This document shows positions 25,028-35,128 of a stretch of DNA of 64,000 bases, piece by piece. How positions within the stretch are numbered: the stretch's first letter is position 1; each line of letters opens with the position of its first letter. The position numbers and the translations under genes are program-made. The stretch lies in NCBI RefSeq assembly GCF_036226405.1, contig NZ_CP108464.1, positions 3,472,001 through 3,536,000 of the forward strand, in the 5' to 3' direction. Source of the stretch: Streptomyces sp. NBC_01260 (GTDB taxonomy: Bacteria; Actinomycetota; Actinomycetes; Streptomycetales; Streptomycetaceae). The notes beneath the pieces are model-generated. The model was not told the DNA's origin and did not search any database. It saw nothing but the letters and a program-made list of their open reading frames with translations.

Positions 25028-26599
25028 TTGCGCCCCTCAACCAAGCCGACCGCACTGGCCCTGCTGGTCACGGTGGCCATCACCGGATCCCTGTGTCTCT
25101 GGGCGGTCGTCGCCGCCCCCGACTCGGCCAGAACCGCAGTGGCATGGGGGGCGGGCGCCGCCGCCGTGCTGCTGTCCGCCGCCGTCGCCACCGCCGTTCA
25201 CGCCCGGGCCGCGGTGCGCCGACTGCGGGAGATGAACGCGGCCGAGAGCAGCCGGTTCACCGCCGAGACCTCCCGGATGGTTTCGGCCTCCGCCTACGAC
25301 GCCCAGCGGTTCACCGCCGAGACGGCAAGGATGAAATCGGCCGCCGCCGCCGAGACGGACCGGATCACCGCACAGGCCGCGGCCGACGTCGAGCGCCTCA
25401 CCGCCGAGAACGCCAGGATCAAGGCCCGCGCCTCGCGCAGCGAGACCGAGCGCTCCGCCGCCGTCGCCGCGTGCGCCAACGCCGCGGGCCGGATGCAGGC
25501 GCTCGCCACGAGCATGCTCGCCGACCTGCGCGACATGGAGAACCGGCACGCCTCCGAGGACGTCCTGGGCGATCTGCTGCACCTGGACCACCGCACCGCC
25601 CAGGCGGGCCGGCTGGCCGACTCCATCGCTGTGCTGACCGGTGCTCGCTCCGGACGCCGCTGGGCGAAGCCCATCGTCATGGAGTCCATCCTGCGCGGCG
25701 CGATGGGCCGGATCAGCGGATACCAGCGGATACGTCTCCACTCCACCAGCGATGTCGCCGTCGCCGGGCACGCCGCCGAGGGCGTCATGCACGCGCTGGC
25801 CGAACTCCTCGACAACGCAGCGAACTTCTCGCCGCCCACGGCCGAGGTCCACGTGTACGTGGAGGAGGTGCCGGCCGGCATCGTGCTGACCGTCGAGGAC
25901 AGCGGTCTGGTCATGAGCGATGTGCAGCTGCGCCGCGCCGAGCGCGCCGTCTCCGCGGTCAACCAGGACCTGACCGGTCTCTCCGGAACCCGGCTCGGCC
26001 TCGCCGTCGTCGGCCGGCTGGCCCGCAAGCACGGACTGACGGTCTCCTTCCGTCCGTCGGCGCGCGGTGGCACGGGCGCGCTGATGATGCTCCCGCACGA
26101 GATCATCACCAGGACCCCGATGCCGACCGCGGCACCGACGCCGACGCCGGAACCCGCCGCCCGGCCGGTGGCCGCTCCCCCGGGTGAACCCGAGCCGGTC
26201 CACGCCTCCGGAGCCGACCGGACCGTCGGAACCGACCGGACCGAAGCGACCGAGTCGGCCGAGTCGGCCGACCGGACCGACGCGACCGGCCGGGCCGGCG
26301 ACGCCGGGGCACGGGACAGCTCCCGCACCCAGGAGATCCTGCGCTCCGACTCCATGTCGGACACCAGCGGCGGCCTCCCCGGATTCGGCGAGAGCGGCCT
26401 CCCCAAGCGCTCGCGCGGCCGCACCCTGGCCGCCGCCGAGTCCCGCGCCAGGGCCTCGGCCGACGCCGACTCCGACGCAACCGACGGATCGAACCCCCGG
26501 ACCCGTACGTCCGACCCCAAGGCCCAGGCAGCCCGCTTCAGCAGCTTCCGCCAGGCCGTACGGCCCACCTCACCGCACCCGGAAGGCAACACCCGATGA
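25028..26599 (+). CDS. cvnA: Conservon sensor-kinase-like protein CvnA
   Basis: This protein of about 523 aa starts at TTG 25028, preceded by GAGGA; an earlier in-frame TTG at 24980 has no such site. Two transmembrane helices near the N-terminus (ALALLVTVAITGSLCLWAVVAA; AAAVLLSAAVATAVHA) precede a long coiled coil of Glu/Arg/Ala-rich repeats (SSRFTAETSRM, AQRFTAETARM, AETDRITAQ). A dimerisation segment (HLDHRTAQAGRLADSIAVLTG) and an HATPase_c domain (ELLDNAANFSPP N-box, GTRLGLAVVGRLARKHG) follow. The C-terminal 170 residues are a disordered Pro/Thr/Asp-rich tail. CvnA works with CvnB-D as a membrane complex resembling a eukaryotic G-protein system. Confidence 0.88.
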   Translation: MRPSTKPTALALLVTVAITGSLCLWAVVAAPDSARTAVAWGAGAAAVLLSAAVATAVHARAAVRRLREMNAAESSRFTAETSRMVSASAYDAQRFTAETARMKSAAAAETDRITAQAAADVERLTAENARIKARASRSETERSAAVAACANAAGRMQALATSMLADLRDMENRHASEDVLGDLLHLDHRTAQAGRLADSIAVLTGARSGRRWAKPIVMESILRGAMGRISGYQRIRLHSTSDVAVAGHAAEGVMHALAELLDNAANFSPPTAEVHVYVEEVPAGIVLTVEDSGLVMSDVQLRRAERAVSAVNQDLTGLSGTRLGLAVVGRLARKHGLTVSFRPSARGGTGALMMLPHEIITRTPMPTAAPTPTPEPAARPVAAPPGEPEPVHASGADRTVGTDRTEATESAESADRTDATGRAGDAGARDSSRTQEILRSDSMSDTSGGLPGFGESGLPKRSRGRTLAAAESRARASADADSDATDGSNPRTRTSDPKAQAARFSSFRQAVRPTSPHPEGNTR

Positions 26600-27033
26600 C
26601 CGCGACCACCGACGAGAAGCTCAACTGGCTGCTGGAGGGGCTCCTTGAGCGCACCCCCGGCGCCCGCCACGCCCTCGTGCTGTCCAGGGACGGCCTCAAG
26701 CTGTGCCGTACCCCCGAGCTCTCCGTCGACCAGGCTGACCAGCTGGCCGCGATCTCGGCCGGCATCCAGAGCCTGTCGCACGGCGCCTCCGTCGAGTTCG
26801 GCGACGGCACCGGCGGCGTACGGTCCGCGATGGCCGAGTTCTACGGCGGCGTGCTGTTCATCGTGGAGGCGGGTGCGGGTGCCCACCTCGCCGTCGTCGC
26901 CTCCGAGGACGCCGATGTCGGCCTCGTCGGGCACAACATGAGCGAGCTCGTCGAGCAGCTCGGCGAACACCTCGTCGCCCCGCCGCGCGAACCCTCCAAG
27001 GCCCCCGGGGCCTCCGAGAACGCGGCCGTATGA
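26596..27033 (+). CDS. cvnB: Conservon roadblock/LC7 protein CvnB
   Basis: This 145-aa Roadblock/LC7-domain protein begins KLNWLLEGLLERTPGARHALVLSRDGL, the standard family opening, and continues with QLAAISAGIQSLSHGASVEFG. The ATG at 26596 overlaps the cvnA stop as ATGA. Such proteins regulate small GTPases; in conservons they are thought to modulate CvnD. It has a short disordered C-terminal tail. Confidence 0.92.
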   Translation: MTATTDEKLNWLLEGLLERTPGARHALVLSRDGLKLCRTPELSVDQADQLAAISAGIQSLSHGASVEFGDGTGGVRSAMAEFYGGVLFIVEAGAGAHLAVVASEDADVGLVGHNMSELVEQLGEHLVAPPREPSKAPGASENAAV

Positions 27034-27395
27034 CGAAGCGCCCCCGCCCCGGCCGGGACGACGACCCGGACCGGCTGTACACCCTCACCGGTGGCCGCAG
27101 CCGCTCCGACTCGGCCGCCTTCGACCTGGTGACGCTCGTCGTCTCGGAATGCGAACCGGCGCCCGGTATGCAGTCGGAGCACGTCGCGATCCTGCGCATG
27201 TGCGAACGGCCCACCGCGGTCGTCGAGATCGCCGCGAGCCTGAACCTGCCCGTCAGCATCGTGCGCATCCTGCTGTGCGACCTGCTCGACACCAGCCGGA
27301 TCAGCGCCCGCCACCCTCGTACCGCACGCGTCGCGGACCGGCTCCCCGACCCCGACATCCTGGAACAGGTGCTCGTTGGACTCCGCAACCTCTGA
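27030..27395 (+). CDS. cvnC: Conservon DUF742 protein CvnC
   Basis: This 121-aa DUF742 protein has YTLTGGRSRSDSAAFDLVTLV, an N-terminal family motif, followed by a winged-helix-like segment (ERPTAVVEIAASLNLPVSIVRILLCDLLDTSRI). The ATG overlaps the cvnB stop. DUF742 proteins always lie between the roadblock protein and the GTPase in conservons and probably bind one of them. Confidence 0.92.
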   Translation: MTKRPRPGRDDDPDRLYTLTGGRSRSDSAAFDLVTLVVSECEPAPGMQSEHVAILRMCERPTAVVEIAASLNLPVSIVRILLCDLLDTSRISARHPRTARVADRLPDPDILEQVLVGLRNL

Positions 27396-28029
27396 CCGTG
27401 CCGCCCTGCAGGCCACGGCCGACAACGGACTGAAAATAGTCGTCGTCGGTGGCTTCGGGGTCGGCAAGACCACCATGGTCCGATCCGTGAGCGAGATCCG
27501 TCCGCTCAACACGGAGGAGACGATGACCCGCGCGGGCGAGACGGTCGACGACCTCGACGGCGTGCAGTCCAAGACGTCCACCACCGTCGCCTTCGACTTC
27601 GGCCGGATCACGCTCGACGAACGCTCGGTGCTGTACCTGTTCGGCGCGCCCGGCCAGGAGCGCTTCTGGTTCCTGTGGGACCGGCTGTTCTCCGGGACGC
27701 TCGGTGCCGTCGTGCTCGTCGACACCCGTCGTCTCGCCGACTCCTGGTACGCCATCGACCGGCTGGAGCACCACGGCACGCCGTTCATCGTGGCGTGCAA
27801 CGACTTCGGCGGTCCGCTCCACACCGAGCAGCAGATCCGGGAGGCGCTCGACCTCTCCGATGACGTACCGCTCGTGGAGTGCGACGCCCGGGACCGGTCC
27901 GCCAGCAAGTACGTACTGATCACGCTGGTGGAGCACCTGTACGCCCTTTCCAAGGGCACGGCCGGTTCCTCCTCCGCCGCCGCCCGTCCGGAGACCACGC
28001 CGGAGAAGACCCCGGAGCACACCACGTGA
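27376..28029 (+). CDS. cvnD: Conservon GTPase-like protein CvnD
   Basis: This 217-aa P-loop protein has Walker A GGFGVGKTTMV near residue 27 and a switch-II-like YLFGAPGQERFWFLWD near 88. An NKxD-like loop reads ACNDF, and a C-terminal helical segment carries ASKYVLITLVEHLY. The start is TTG 27376, overlapping cvnC by 20 nt. A Pro/Thr/Glu-rich tail closes the protein. It is the Ras/MglA-like switch of the conservon; its stop overlaps the next P450 start as GTGA. Confidence 0.9.
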   Translation: MDSATSDRAALQATADNGLKIVVVGGFGVGKTTMVRSVSEIRPLNTEETMTRAGETVDDLDGVQSKTSTTVAFDFGRITLDERSVLYLFGAPGQERFWFLWDRLFSGTLGAVVLVDTRRLADSWYAIDRLEHHGTPFIVACNDFGGPLHTEQQIREALDLSDDVPLVECDARDRSASKYVLITLVEHLYALSKGTAGSSSAAARPETTPEKTPEHTT

Positions 28030-29291
28030 CCCAGCCCACCGAACCGCCCCCGGGCTGCCCGGCGCACGGCCGCGCGCCACTGTCCGGGCCACGGTTCCAG
28101 ACCGAACCCACCCAGCTGTACCGGGAGATGCGCCGGGACCACGGTGCCGTGGCACCCGTCGTCCTGGACGGCGGCATCCCGGCCTGGCTGGTGCTCGGCT
28201 ACCGCGAAGTGCACCAGCTCACCAGCGACCCGGTGCTGTTCAGCCGCGACTCCGACCTGTGGAGCCAGTGGGAGAACATCCCCGACGACTGGCCGCTGCT
28301 GCCGATGATCGGCCGCAAACAGCCCTCGATCCTCTACACGGTCGGCGCCCGGCACGTCGAGCGCGCCCGGATGATCAGCGACGCCCTGGAGGCCGTCGAC
28401 CCCTTCGCGCTCAAGCGGTACGCGGAGGAGTTCGCCGACGAGCTGATCGACCGGTTCTGCTCCAAGGGCGGGACCGACATCATCGCCGAGTACGCGATGC
28501 TGCTCCCCGCCCGCGTCCTGGCGCGGATCTACGGCTTCGGCGACGCGCTCGGCGACGCGCTCGTCGGCTCGATCAACGACATGATCGACGGCCGGGAACG
28601 CGCGCTGGCCGGACAGCAGCACCTCGCCACCTCGATGTTCCAGCTGCTGGCCGACAAGCACGAGGAGCCCGGCGACGACGTCGCCACCCGGATGCTGGCC
28701 GACACCGGCGGCTTCACGGACGAGGAGATCGCCCAGGACCTGATGGTCATGATGGCCGCCGGCCACCAGCCGACCGCGGACTGGATGGGCAACTCGCTGC
28801 GGCTGATGCTCGTTGACCACCGGTTCGCCGCCTCGCTCTCGGGCGGCCGGCACAGCGTCGCCGAGGCCATGAACGAGGTCCTGTGGGAGGACACCCCGAC
28901 GCAGAACATCGCCGGCCGCTGGGCCTCGCGCGACACCCACCTGGGGGGCCGCCACATCCAGGCGGGCGACCTGCTGCTCCTGGGCATCGCCGCGGCCAAC
29001 GCCGACCCGCAGATCCGCACCGACGGCTCCGCGCTGACCGGCGGGAACAACGCGTTCCTCTCCTTCGGCCACGGCGAGCACCGCTGCCCCTTCCCGGCCC
29101 AGGAGACCGCCGAGGTCATCGCCCGTACCGGCATCGAGGTACTGCTCGACCGCCTCCCGGACATCGACCTCGCCGTCTCCGCCGATCAGCTCACCCGGCG
29201 CCCGTCCCCCTGGCTCCGGGGACTGACGGACCTTCCCGTCGCCTTCACGCCCACCCCTGCCGCAGGACCTGTCATCGGAGGCCAGCAATGA
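28026..29291 (+). CDS. Cytochrome P450, CYP157-like, without ExxR
   Basis: This 421-aa P450 is read from a GTG overlapping cvnD. The heme-binding loop is FLSFGHGEHRCPFPAQE with the axial Cys. The I-helix is MMAAGHQPTADWMG, unlike the usual AGxxTT. In the K-helix, where P450s have ExxR, this protein has NEVLWEDTPTQN, so the Arg is replaced by Trp. Loss of ExxR has been described for the CYP157 family of Streptomyces, which occurs in conservons paired with CYP154. The reaction is unknown. Confidence 0.85.
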   Translation: MTQPTEPPPGCPAHGRAPLSGPRFQTEPTQLYREMRRDHGAVAPVVLDGGIPAWLVLGYREVHQLTSDPVLFSRDSDLWSQWENIPDDWPLLPMIGRKQPSILYTVGARHVERARMISDALEAVDPFALKRYAEEFADELIDRFCSKGGTDIIAEYAMLLPARVLARIYGFGDALGDALVGSINDMIDGRERALAGQQHLATSMFQLLADKHEEPGDDVATRMLADTGGFTDEEIAQDLMVMMAAGHQPTADWMGNSLRLMLVDHRFAASLSGGRHSVAEAMNEVLWEDTPTQNIAGRWASRDTHLGGRHIQAGDLLLLGIAAANADPQIRTDGSALTGGNNAFLSFGHGEHRCPFPAQETAEVIARTGIEVLLDRLPDIDLAVSADQLTRRPSPWLRGLTDLPVAFTPTPAAGPVIGGQQ

Positions 29292-30496
29292 CCCGGATCG
29301 TCCTCGACCCCTTCGTCGCCGACCTCGACGGCGAGGGCGCCGCGCTGCGGGCCGCGGGCCCGCTCGCCGAGGTGGAGCTGCCCGGCGGGGTGCACTGCTA
29401 CGCGGTCACCCACCACGCCGAGGCGCGGCAGCTGCTGACCGACACCCGGATCGTGAAGGACATCAACGTCTGGGGCGCCTGGCAGCGCGGTGAGATACCC
29501 CTGGACTGGCCGCTGATCGGCCTCGCCAACCCGGGCCGCTCCATGCTGACCGTCGACGGCGCCGACCACCGCCGGCTGCGCACCCTGGTGGCGCAGGCCC
29601 TGACGGTGAAGCGGGTGGAGCGGCTGCGCGCGGGCATCGAGGCGCTCACGGCCGCGAGCCTGGACCGCCTCGCGGCCCTGCCCCGGGGCGAGAAGGTCGA
29701 CCTGAAGGCGCAGTTCGCGTACCCGCTGCCGATGAACGTCATCAGCGAGCTGATGGGCGTGGACGGGGCCGACCACCCCCGCCTCAAGGAGCTGTTCGAG
29801 AAGTTCTTCTCGACGCAGACGCCGCCGGAGGAGGTCCCGCAGATGATGGCGGACCTCGGCGCCCTCTTCACGAAGATCGTCGACGGCAAGCGGGACGAGC
29901 CGGGCGACGACCTGACCAGCGCCCTGATCGCGGCCTCCGAGGACGGCGACCACCTCAGCAACGAGGAGATCGTCAACACCCTCCAGCTGATCATCGCGGC
30001 CGGCCACGAGACCACGATCAGCCTGATCGTGAACGCCGTCGTCGCCCTCCAGACCCACCCCGAGCAGCGCAAGCAGGTGCTCGGCGGCGAGGTGCCGTGG
30101 GAGAACGTGATCGAGGAGACCCTGCGCTGGAACACCCCGACCTCGCACGTCCTGATCCGCTTCGCGACCGAGGACGTGGCGGTCGGGAAGAAGGTCCTCC
30201 CCAAGGGCGAGGCCCTGATCGTCTCCTTCGGCGCGCTGGGCCGGGACGAGCAGCAGTACGGGCCGACCGCGGGTGAGTTCGACGTCAACCGCACCCCCAA
30301 CCGTCACATCGCCTTCGGTCACGGCCCGCACGTCTGCCCGGGTGCGGCGCTGTCCCGGCTGGAGGCGGGGGTCGCACTCCCGGCGCTCTACGAGCGCTTC
30401 CCGGAGCTGGACCTCGCGGTCCCTGCCTCCGAGCTGCGCAACAAGCCGATCGTCACCCAGAACGACCTGTTCGACCTCCCGGTCGAACTGGGCTGA
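29288..30496 (+). CDS. Cytochrome P450, CYP154-like
   Basis: This 402-aa canonical P450 has an I-helix IIAAGHETTISLIVNAV, a K-helix VIEETLRWNTPTSHVLIRFA with intact ExxR, and a heme loop IAFGHGPHVCPGAALSRLEAG. The ATG overlaps the preceding P450 stop as ATGA, so both P450s belong to the conservon operon. CYP154 enzymes hydroxylate steroids, macrolides or flavonoids in vitro; the natural substrate here is unknown. It needs a ferredoxin and reductase encoded elsewhere. Confidence 0.9.
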   Translation: MTRIVLDPFVADLDGEGAALRAAGPLAEVELPGGVHCYAVTHHAEARQLLTDTRIVKDINVWGAWQRGEIPLDWPLIGLANPGRSMLTVDGADHRRLRTLVAQALTVKRVERLRAGIEALTAASLDRLAALPRGEKVDLKAQFAYPLPMNVISELMGVDGADHPRLKELFEKFFSTQTPPEEVPQMMADLGALFTKIVDGKRDEPGDDLTSALIAASEDGDHLSNEEIVNTLQLIIAAGHETTISLIVNAVVALQTHPEQRKQVLGGEVPWENVIEETLRWNTPTSHVLIRFATEDVAVGKKVLPKGEALIVSFGALGRDEQQYGPTAGEFDVNRTPNRHIAFGHGPHVCPGAALSRLEAGVALPALYERFPELDLAVPASELRNKPIVTQNDLFDLPVELG

Positions 30497-30572
30497 GCCG
30501 GCCCGCCCGGGACACGCGTTCCGGCGTCCACGACCCGGATCGCGCGTCTCATCCGACGGACAAGGTGCGTAG

Positions 30573-31721
<1,149 letters not shown>

Positions 31722-31742
31722 CGGTACCTCTTACGCGTACGG

Positions 31743-31780
31743 AACGGCCCTGCACACGAGATCACGCGTGCAGGGCCGTT
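31743..31780 (+). terminator. Terminator after serC
   Basis: A perfect 13-bp stem (AACGGCCCTGCAC at 31743-31755 with GTGCAGGGCCGTT at 31768-31780), a 12-nt loop and a short T-run (TTTCT) follow the serC stop by about 20 bp. Confidence 0.9.
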
Positions 31781-31813
31781 TCTGCTTCCCTCGACAGGGT
31801 GGCGCGGTGCGTA

Positions 31814-32134
31814 CACCTGGCCGTCGTCGACGCCGATTTCGACGAGCACCTGGTGGAGAACAACTGCTACGACCCCGGCGCCTTCCGTCACAAGGTCGCG
31901 GCCTAGGCCAACGCCAAGATCCCCGTCTACGTCATCCTCGACCGCAAGCACGGCCGCGTCCATGTCCTCACGGAACCCCTCGCCGGTGGGTACGACAACC
32001 ACCAGGTGTACGTGCCCGGCCACAGCGTCGCGCTCCCTGACTCGACCGGGGCCGAGGTCACGCCCGACGTCGCCGCCCTGGTGGCGGCGGGCCTCCCCCG
32101 CCCGAAGCCGAAGCCGAAGCCGTCCGAGGGCTGA
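31814..32134 (+). pseudogene. Uma2/DUF820-like fragment interrupted by amber codon
   Basis: In one frame the sequence reads HLAVVDADFDEH...CYDPGAFRHKVAA, then TAG (31904-31906), then ANAKIPVYVILDRKHGRVHV and on to GAEVTPDVAALVAAGLPRPK and a stop. This is the second half of a Uma2-family putative endonuclease, in which 'AAYAxAxIPVYxLID' is typical. The TAG sits exactly where the Tyr should be, a one-base change from TAC/TAT. The N-terminal half is also missing, because only about 60 bp separate this from the serC terminator. It is a decayed gene. Confidence 0.65.
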
Positions 32135-32195
32135 GGACCGGCAGCGGCACCGATCCCCCGGTCCTGTTGTCAGTGCTGCTTGGTAGCTTCCGCGC

Positions 32196-32705
32196 ATGAG
32201 CTCCCATGTGCCGTACACCGGCAGCGAGAAGGAATCCCTGCACACCGCCCTCGACCGGCACCGTGACGTGGTGCTGTGGAAGCTCGAAGGGCTGGACGAC
32301 GAGCAGCTGCGCCGCCCGATGACACCGACGGGGACGAACCTCCTGGGGCTGGTGAAGCACCTGGCGACCGTCGAGTACGGCTGGTTCTGCGAATCGTTCG
32401 GGTACGAGGTCGAGAAGCTCTGGTTCGACTCGGCCACCGAGGACATGACGATCGCCCCGGACGAGACGACCGCCGGCATCCTGGCGTTCTACGAGCGCGC
32501 ACGCGCCGCCGCGGACCGGGCCATCGAGAAGACGGACCTGAATGTGACGGGCACCTCGTGGAACGGGCGGACGGTGTCGATGCGGTGGGTGCTCATCCAC
32601 ATGCTGGAGGACGTCGTACGTCACGCCGGGCACATGGACATCGTCCGCGAACTCCTCGACGGATCGACGGGCGACCACCCGCGCCCGGCCCCGTCCGGAA
32701 CCTGA
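32196..32705 (+). CDS. DinB/DUF664-family protein
   Basis: This 169-aa four-helix DinB-superfamily protein has metal-binding histidines at LGLVKHLATVEYGWF near residue 47 and MLEDVVRHAGHMDIVRE near 140. The opening EKESLHTALDRHRDVVLWKLEGLDDEQLRRP is characteristic of the DUF664 group. These are putative thiol-dependent (mycothiol/bacillithiol) transferases. ATG 32196 is the only good start. Confidence 0.85.
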   Translation: MSSHVPYTGSEKESLHTALDRHRDVVLWKLEGLDDEQLRRPMTPTGTNLLGLVKHLATVEYGWFCESFGYEVEKLWFDSATEDMTIAPDETTAGILAFYERARAAADRAIEKTDLNVTGTSWNGRTVSMRWVLIHMLEDVVRHAGHMDIVRELLDGSTGDHPRPAPSGT

Positions 32706-32780
32706 GGGCGCGGGCGTGGGCAGAGGCCGGGACACTCCTGGCCCGGCCCGATCACAGCGAACGGCCCTGGGACCGGCCCC

Positions 32781-33323
32781 TCACCCCAGATCCGAACGCC
32801 ACCGCACCTCGCCGTCCTCCCACTCCTCGGTCCGCACCAGCCCCGCCGCGGCGGCCACCGCGGCCGACGCCGCGTGGTCGGGGTGGATGTGGGCGACGAC
32901 CGTACGCACCGCTCCCCCGTCCAGCAGGTGCGCGACGAGGCCCAACGCCGCCTCCTTGGCGTAGCCCCGGCCCTGCCACCCGGACCCGATCACCCAGGCG
33001 ATCTCCGCCTGCGCGTCGCTCACGTTCACCGTCGCCTGCACATAGCCCGCCAGGCAGTCGTCACCGCGGACCCTGAGCACCCAGTTCCACCACCGCTCGG
33101 CCGGGTCCGGTGAGCCGGCGCTCTGGCGTGCGTAGCGGGTCCGCAGCGCGTCCGCGTCCTCCGGGGCGCCGCCGGTGAAGGTGTGCAGGGCCGGGTCCGC
33201 GAGTACGGAAGCCATCTCGTCGGCGTACGCCACATCGAGCGGCAGCGCGTCCAGGCGCGCGGTGGAGAAGGGCGCGGGCCCGTCGGTGCTGGTGAAGGGC
33301 GCGGGCCCGTTGTTCTTCGTCAT
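32781..33323 (-). CDS. GNAT-family N-acetyltransferase
   Basis: This 180-aa acetyltransferase contains WVIGSGWQGRGYAKEAALGLVAHLLDGG, the acetyl-CoA P-loop motif (GxGxA type), followed by VRTVVAHIHPDHAASAAVAAAAGL. The N-terminus has a short duplication (GPAPF...GPAPF, about 24 bp repeated). Substrate is unknown. It stands alone between the DinB gene and the exported protein gene. Confidence 0.87.
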   Translation of the reverse strand: MTKNNGPAPFTSTDGPAPFSTARLDALPLDVAYADEMASVLADPALHTFTGGAPEDADALRTRYARQSAGSPDPAERWWNWVLRVRGDDCLAGYVQATVNVSDAQAEIAWVIGSGWQGRGYAKEAALGLVAHLLDGGAVRTVVAHIHPDHAASAAVAAAAGLVRTEEWEDGEVRWRSDLG

Positions 33324-33363
33324 AGACCGCCGACCCTACGACAGGCCCGCGGCCCGGCCGCCG

Positions 33364-34350
33364 TCAGCCCTTCTTGCGCCGCCTGCCCAGAACCAGCAGC
33401 AGACCGATCCCGGCGAGCACCGCGATCCCGGTCAGCGTGGTGCCCTTCACCGGCGCGCCGTCGCCGTCGCTGCCCGTGCCGGCGGACGACGGCGACTTCC
33501 CCCCGGAACGGCCGGAGTCGCCGCCGTTCTTCAGGTCCACCCGCACCACCTCGCTCTGCTCGCCCTCGGAGCCGTACATCAGCGCCGAGCCGTCAGCCGT
33601 GTACGTGACCGACTCGGCCTGCCTCAGCAGCGGGGACTCGACCGGGTAGTCCTTGCCGAGCCTGCCGTTCTCGAACGCGTAGCCGCGCGCGCTGAAGTAC
33701 GAGCGCAGCACCAGTTCCTTCCCGTCCGGCGAGAACGCCCCGTCCGTCACCCACGGCACCTCACCGACCCGCCGGAAGATGTTGTCCGAGCCGGCCGTGA
33801 GCTTCGCGGGCCCCTCGTAGAGCCCGCCGCCGCCCTCCTTCTTCGAGGCGATGTACACGCGCCCGGTCTTCGGGTGGACCATCAGCGCCTCCGCGTTGCG
33901 CGGGCCGTCCGCGTACTTCACGTCGAACTGCGTCGCGCGGACCGTCGCGTCCCGCAGCTCCTTCGGCTCGGGGAAGCGGTAGATCCAGACGTGGTCCCAG
34001 CTGCCGTCCAGGTTGTCGCCGATGTCGGCGACGTACAGGTTCCCGTCGGGTCCGAGCGAGATCGCCTCCACGTCACGCGGCTCCCCGACCCCCTTCATGG
34101 TGATCGTCGCGACGGTCTTCCCGGTCCGGGAGTCGACGGCGAAGACGTACGGTCCGTCGTCGCTGTCGTTGTGCGTCCAGTAGATCCCCGGATGGGCACG
34201 GCTGGCGGCCAGCCCGCTGGACTCGGTGATCCGCGGGTCCTTGATGGTGAAGCTCCGGTCGGCCCCGCCGTCGTCGGCCACGGCGGGCACCGCCGCCGCG
34301 AGGGACAGGAACGCGGCGGCGCCGAAGGCAGTCAGTCGATACGAGCGCAT
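33364..34350 (-). CDS. Secreted, membrane-anchored beta-propeller-like protein
   Basis: This 328-aa protein has a Sec signal (RSYRLTAFGAAAFLSLAAAVPAVA). The extracellular domain has propeller-like repeats (RITESSGLAASRAHPGIYW, DVEAISLGPDGNLYVADIGDN, AEALMVHPKTGRVYIAS, SPDGKELVLRSY). A Ser/Gly linker leads to a C-terminal transmembrane helix (LTGIAVLAGIGLLLVLG) and RRRKKG. The tail suggests retention on the outer face of the membrane. ATG 34350 is the start just before the signal peptide. The function is unknown. Confidence 0.8.
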   Translation of the reverse strand: MRSYRLTAFGAAAFLSLAAAVPAVADDGGADRSFTIKDPRITESSGLAASRAHPGIYWTHNDSDDGPYVFAVDSRTGKTVATITMKGVGEPRDVEAISLGPDGNLYVADIGDNLDGSWDHVWIYRFPEPKELRDATVRATQFDVKYADGPRNAEALMVHPKTGRVYIASKKEGGGGLYEGPAKLTAGSDNIFRRVGEVPWVTDGAFSPDGKELVLRSYFSARGYAFENGRLGKDYPVESPLLRQAESVTYTADGSALMYGSEGEQSEVVRVDLKNGGDSGRSGGKSPSSAGTGSDGDGAPVKGTTLTGIAVLAGIGLLLVLGRRRKKG

Positions 34351-34408
34351 GGCCCAAGTGTCCATCGTCACGTCGCAGGCCGGAGCCATGATCCGCGATG
34401 ATGACGCC

Positions 34409-35128
34409 ATGCGTTTCATGTTCGTCGGCGATTCCATGACCATCGGTAGCGCCGGCGACTTCACCTGGCGCTACCGCATGTGGCAGCACCTCGAAGCATC
34501 CTTCGACGGCCCGTACGCGATCGTCGGCCCGCGCACCGGGCTGCACGACACCACGACGGGCACCCCGGTCTCCCGCGCTTACGGCGCCCCGGCCTTTCCC
34601 GCCGACGCCCGCCACCACCTGGCCGGCTGGGGCGAGGGCTGGCTGCACATGGCCCCGGTGATCGCGGACACCGTCGCCGCGCACCGCGCGGACATCCTGC
34701 TCGTCTCGCTCGGCCTGATAGACCTCGGCTTCTACACGGACAGCGAGCAGACCGCCCGCAACGCCCGCGCGTTCCTCGCGGCGGCCCGCACCGCGAACCC
34801 GCACATCAGATGCGTGCTGCTCCCCGTCATACCCAACATCCGGGCCGAGACCGACGCCCCCTTCGCCGCTGAGTGCGACCGCTTCAACGAACTCCTCGCC
34901 AAGGCCGTGGCCGACCTCGACGAACCGACGTCCCCGATCCTGCTGGCGTCACGCCCGCCGGGCTACGACATCCACACGGACACCTACGACGGCACGCATC
35001 CCGGCCCGTCCGGGGAGCACGCACTCGCGGCCGCCTACGCCGACGCGATGCACCAGGCGTGGGGGCTGGGCGGACCGTACCGGGGGGCGGCGGAGGCCGG
35101 GCCGACGTCACCGAGGGCCCGGCGGTGA
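34409..35128 (+). CDS. SGNH/GDSL-family hydrolase
   Basis: This 239-aa protein begins with the block I motif MFVGDSMTIG (Ser nucleophile) close to the N-terminus. SLGLIDLGFYTD corresponds to the later block with an oxyanion residue, and the catalytic Asp-His pair is in YDGTHPGPSGEHALA near residue 207. There is no signal peptide with the ATG at 34409, so it is probably cytoplasmic. It is an esterase or lipase-like enzyme with unknown substrate. Its stop abuts the stop of the convergent regulator with no spacer. Confidence 0.87.
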   Translation: MRFMFVGDSMTIGSAGDFTWRYRMWQHLEASFDGPYAIVGPRTGLHDTTTGTPVSRAYGAPAFPADARHHLAGWGEGWLHMAPVIADTVAAHRADILLVSLGLIDLGFYTDSEQTARNARAFLAAARTANPHIRCVLLPVIPNIRAETDAPFAAECDRFNELLAKAVADLDEPTSPILLASRPPGYDIHTDTYDGTHPGPSGEHALAAAYADAMHQAWGLGGPYRGAAEAGPTSPRARR

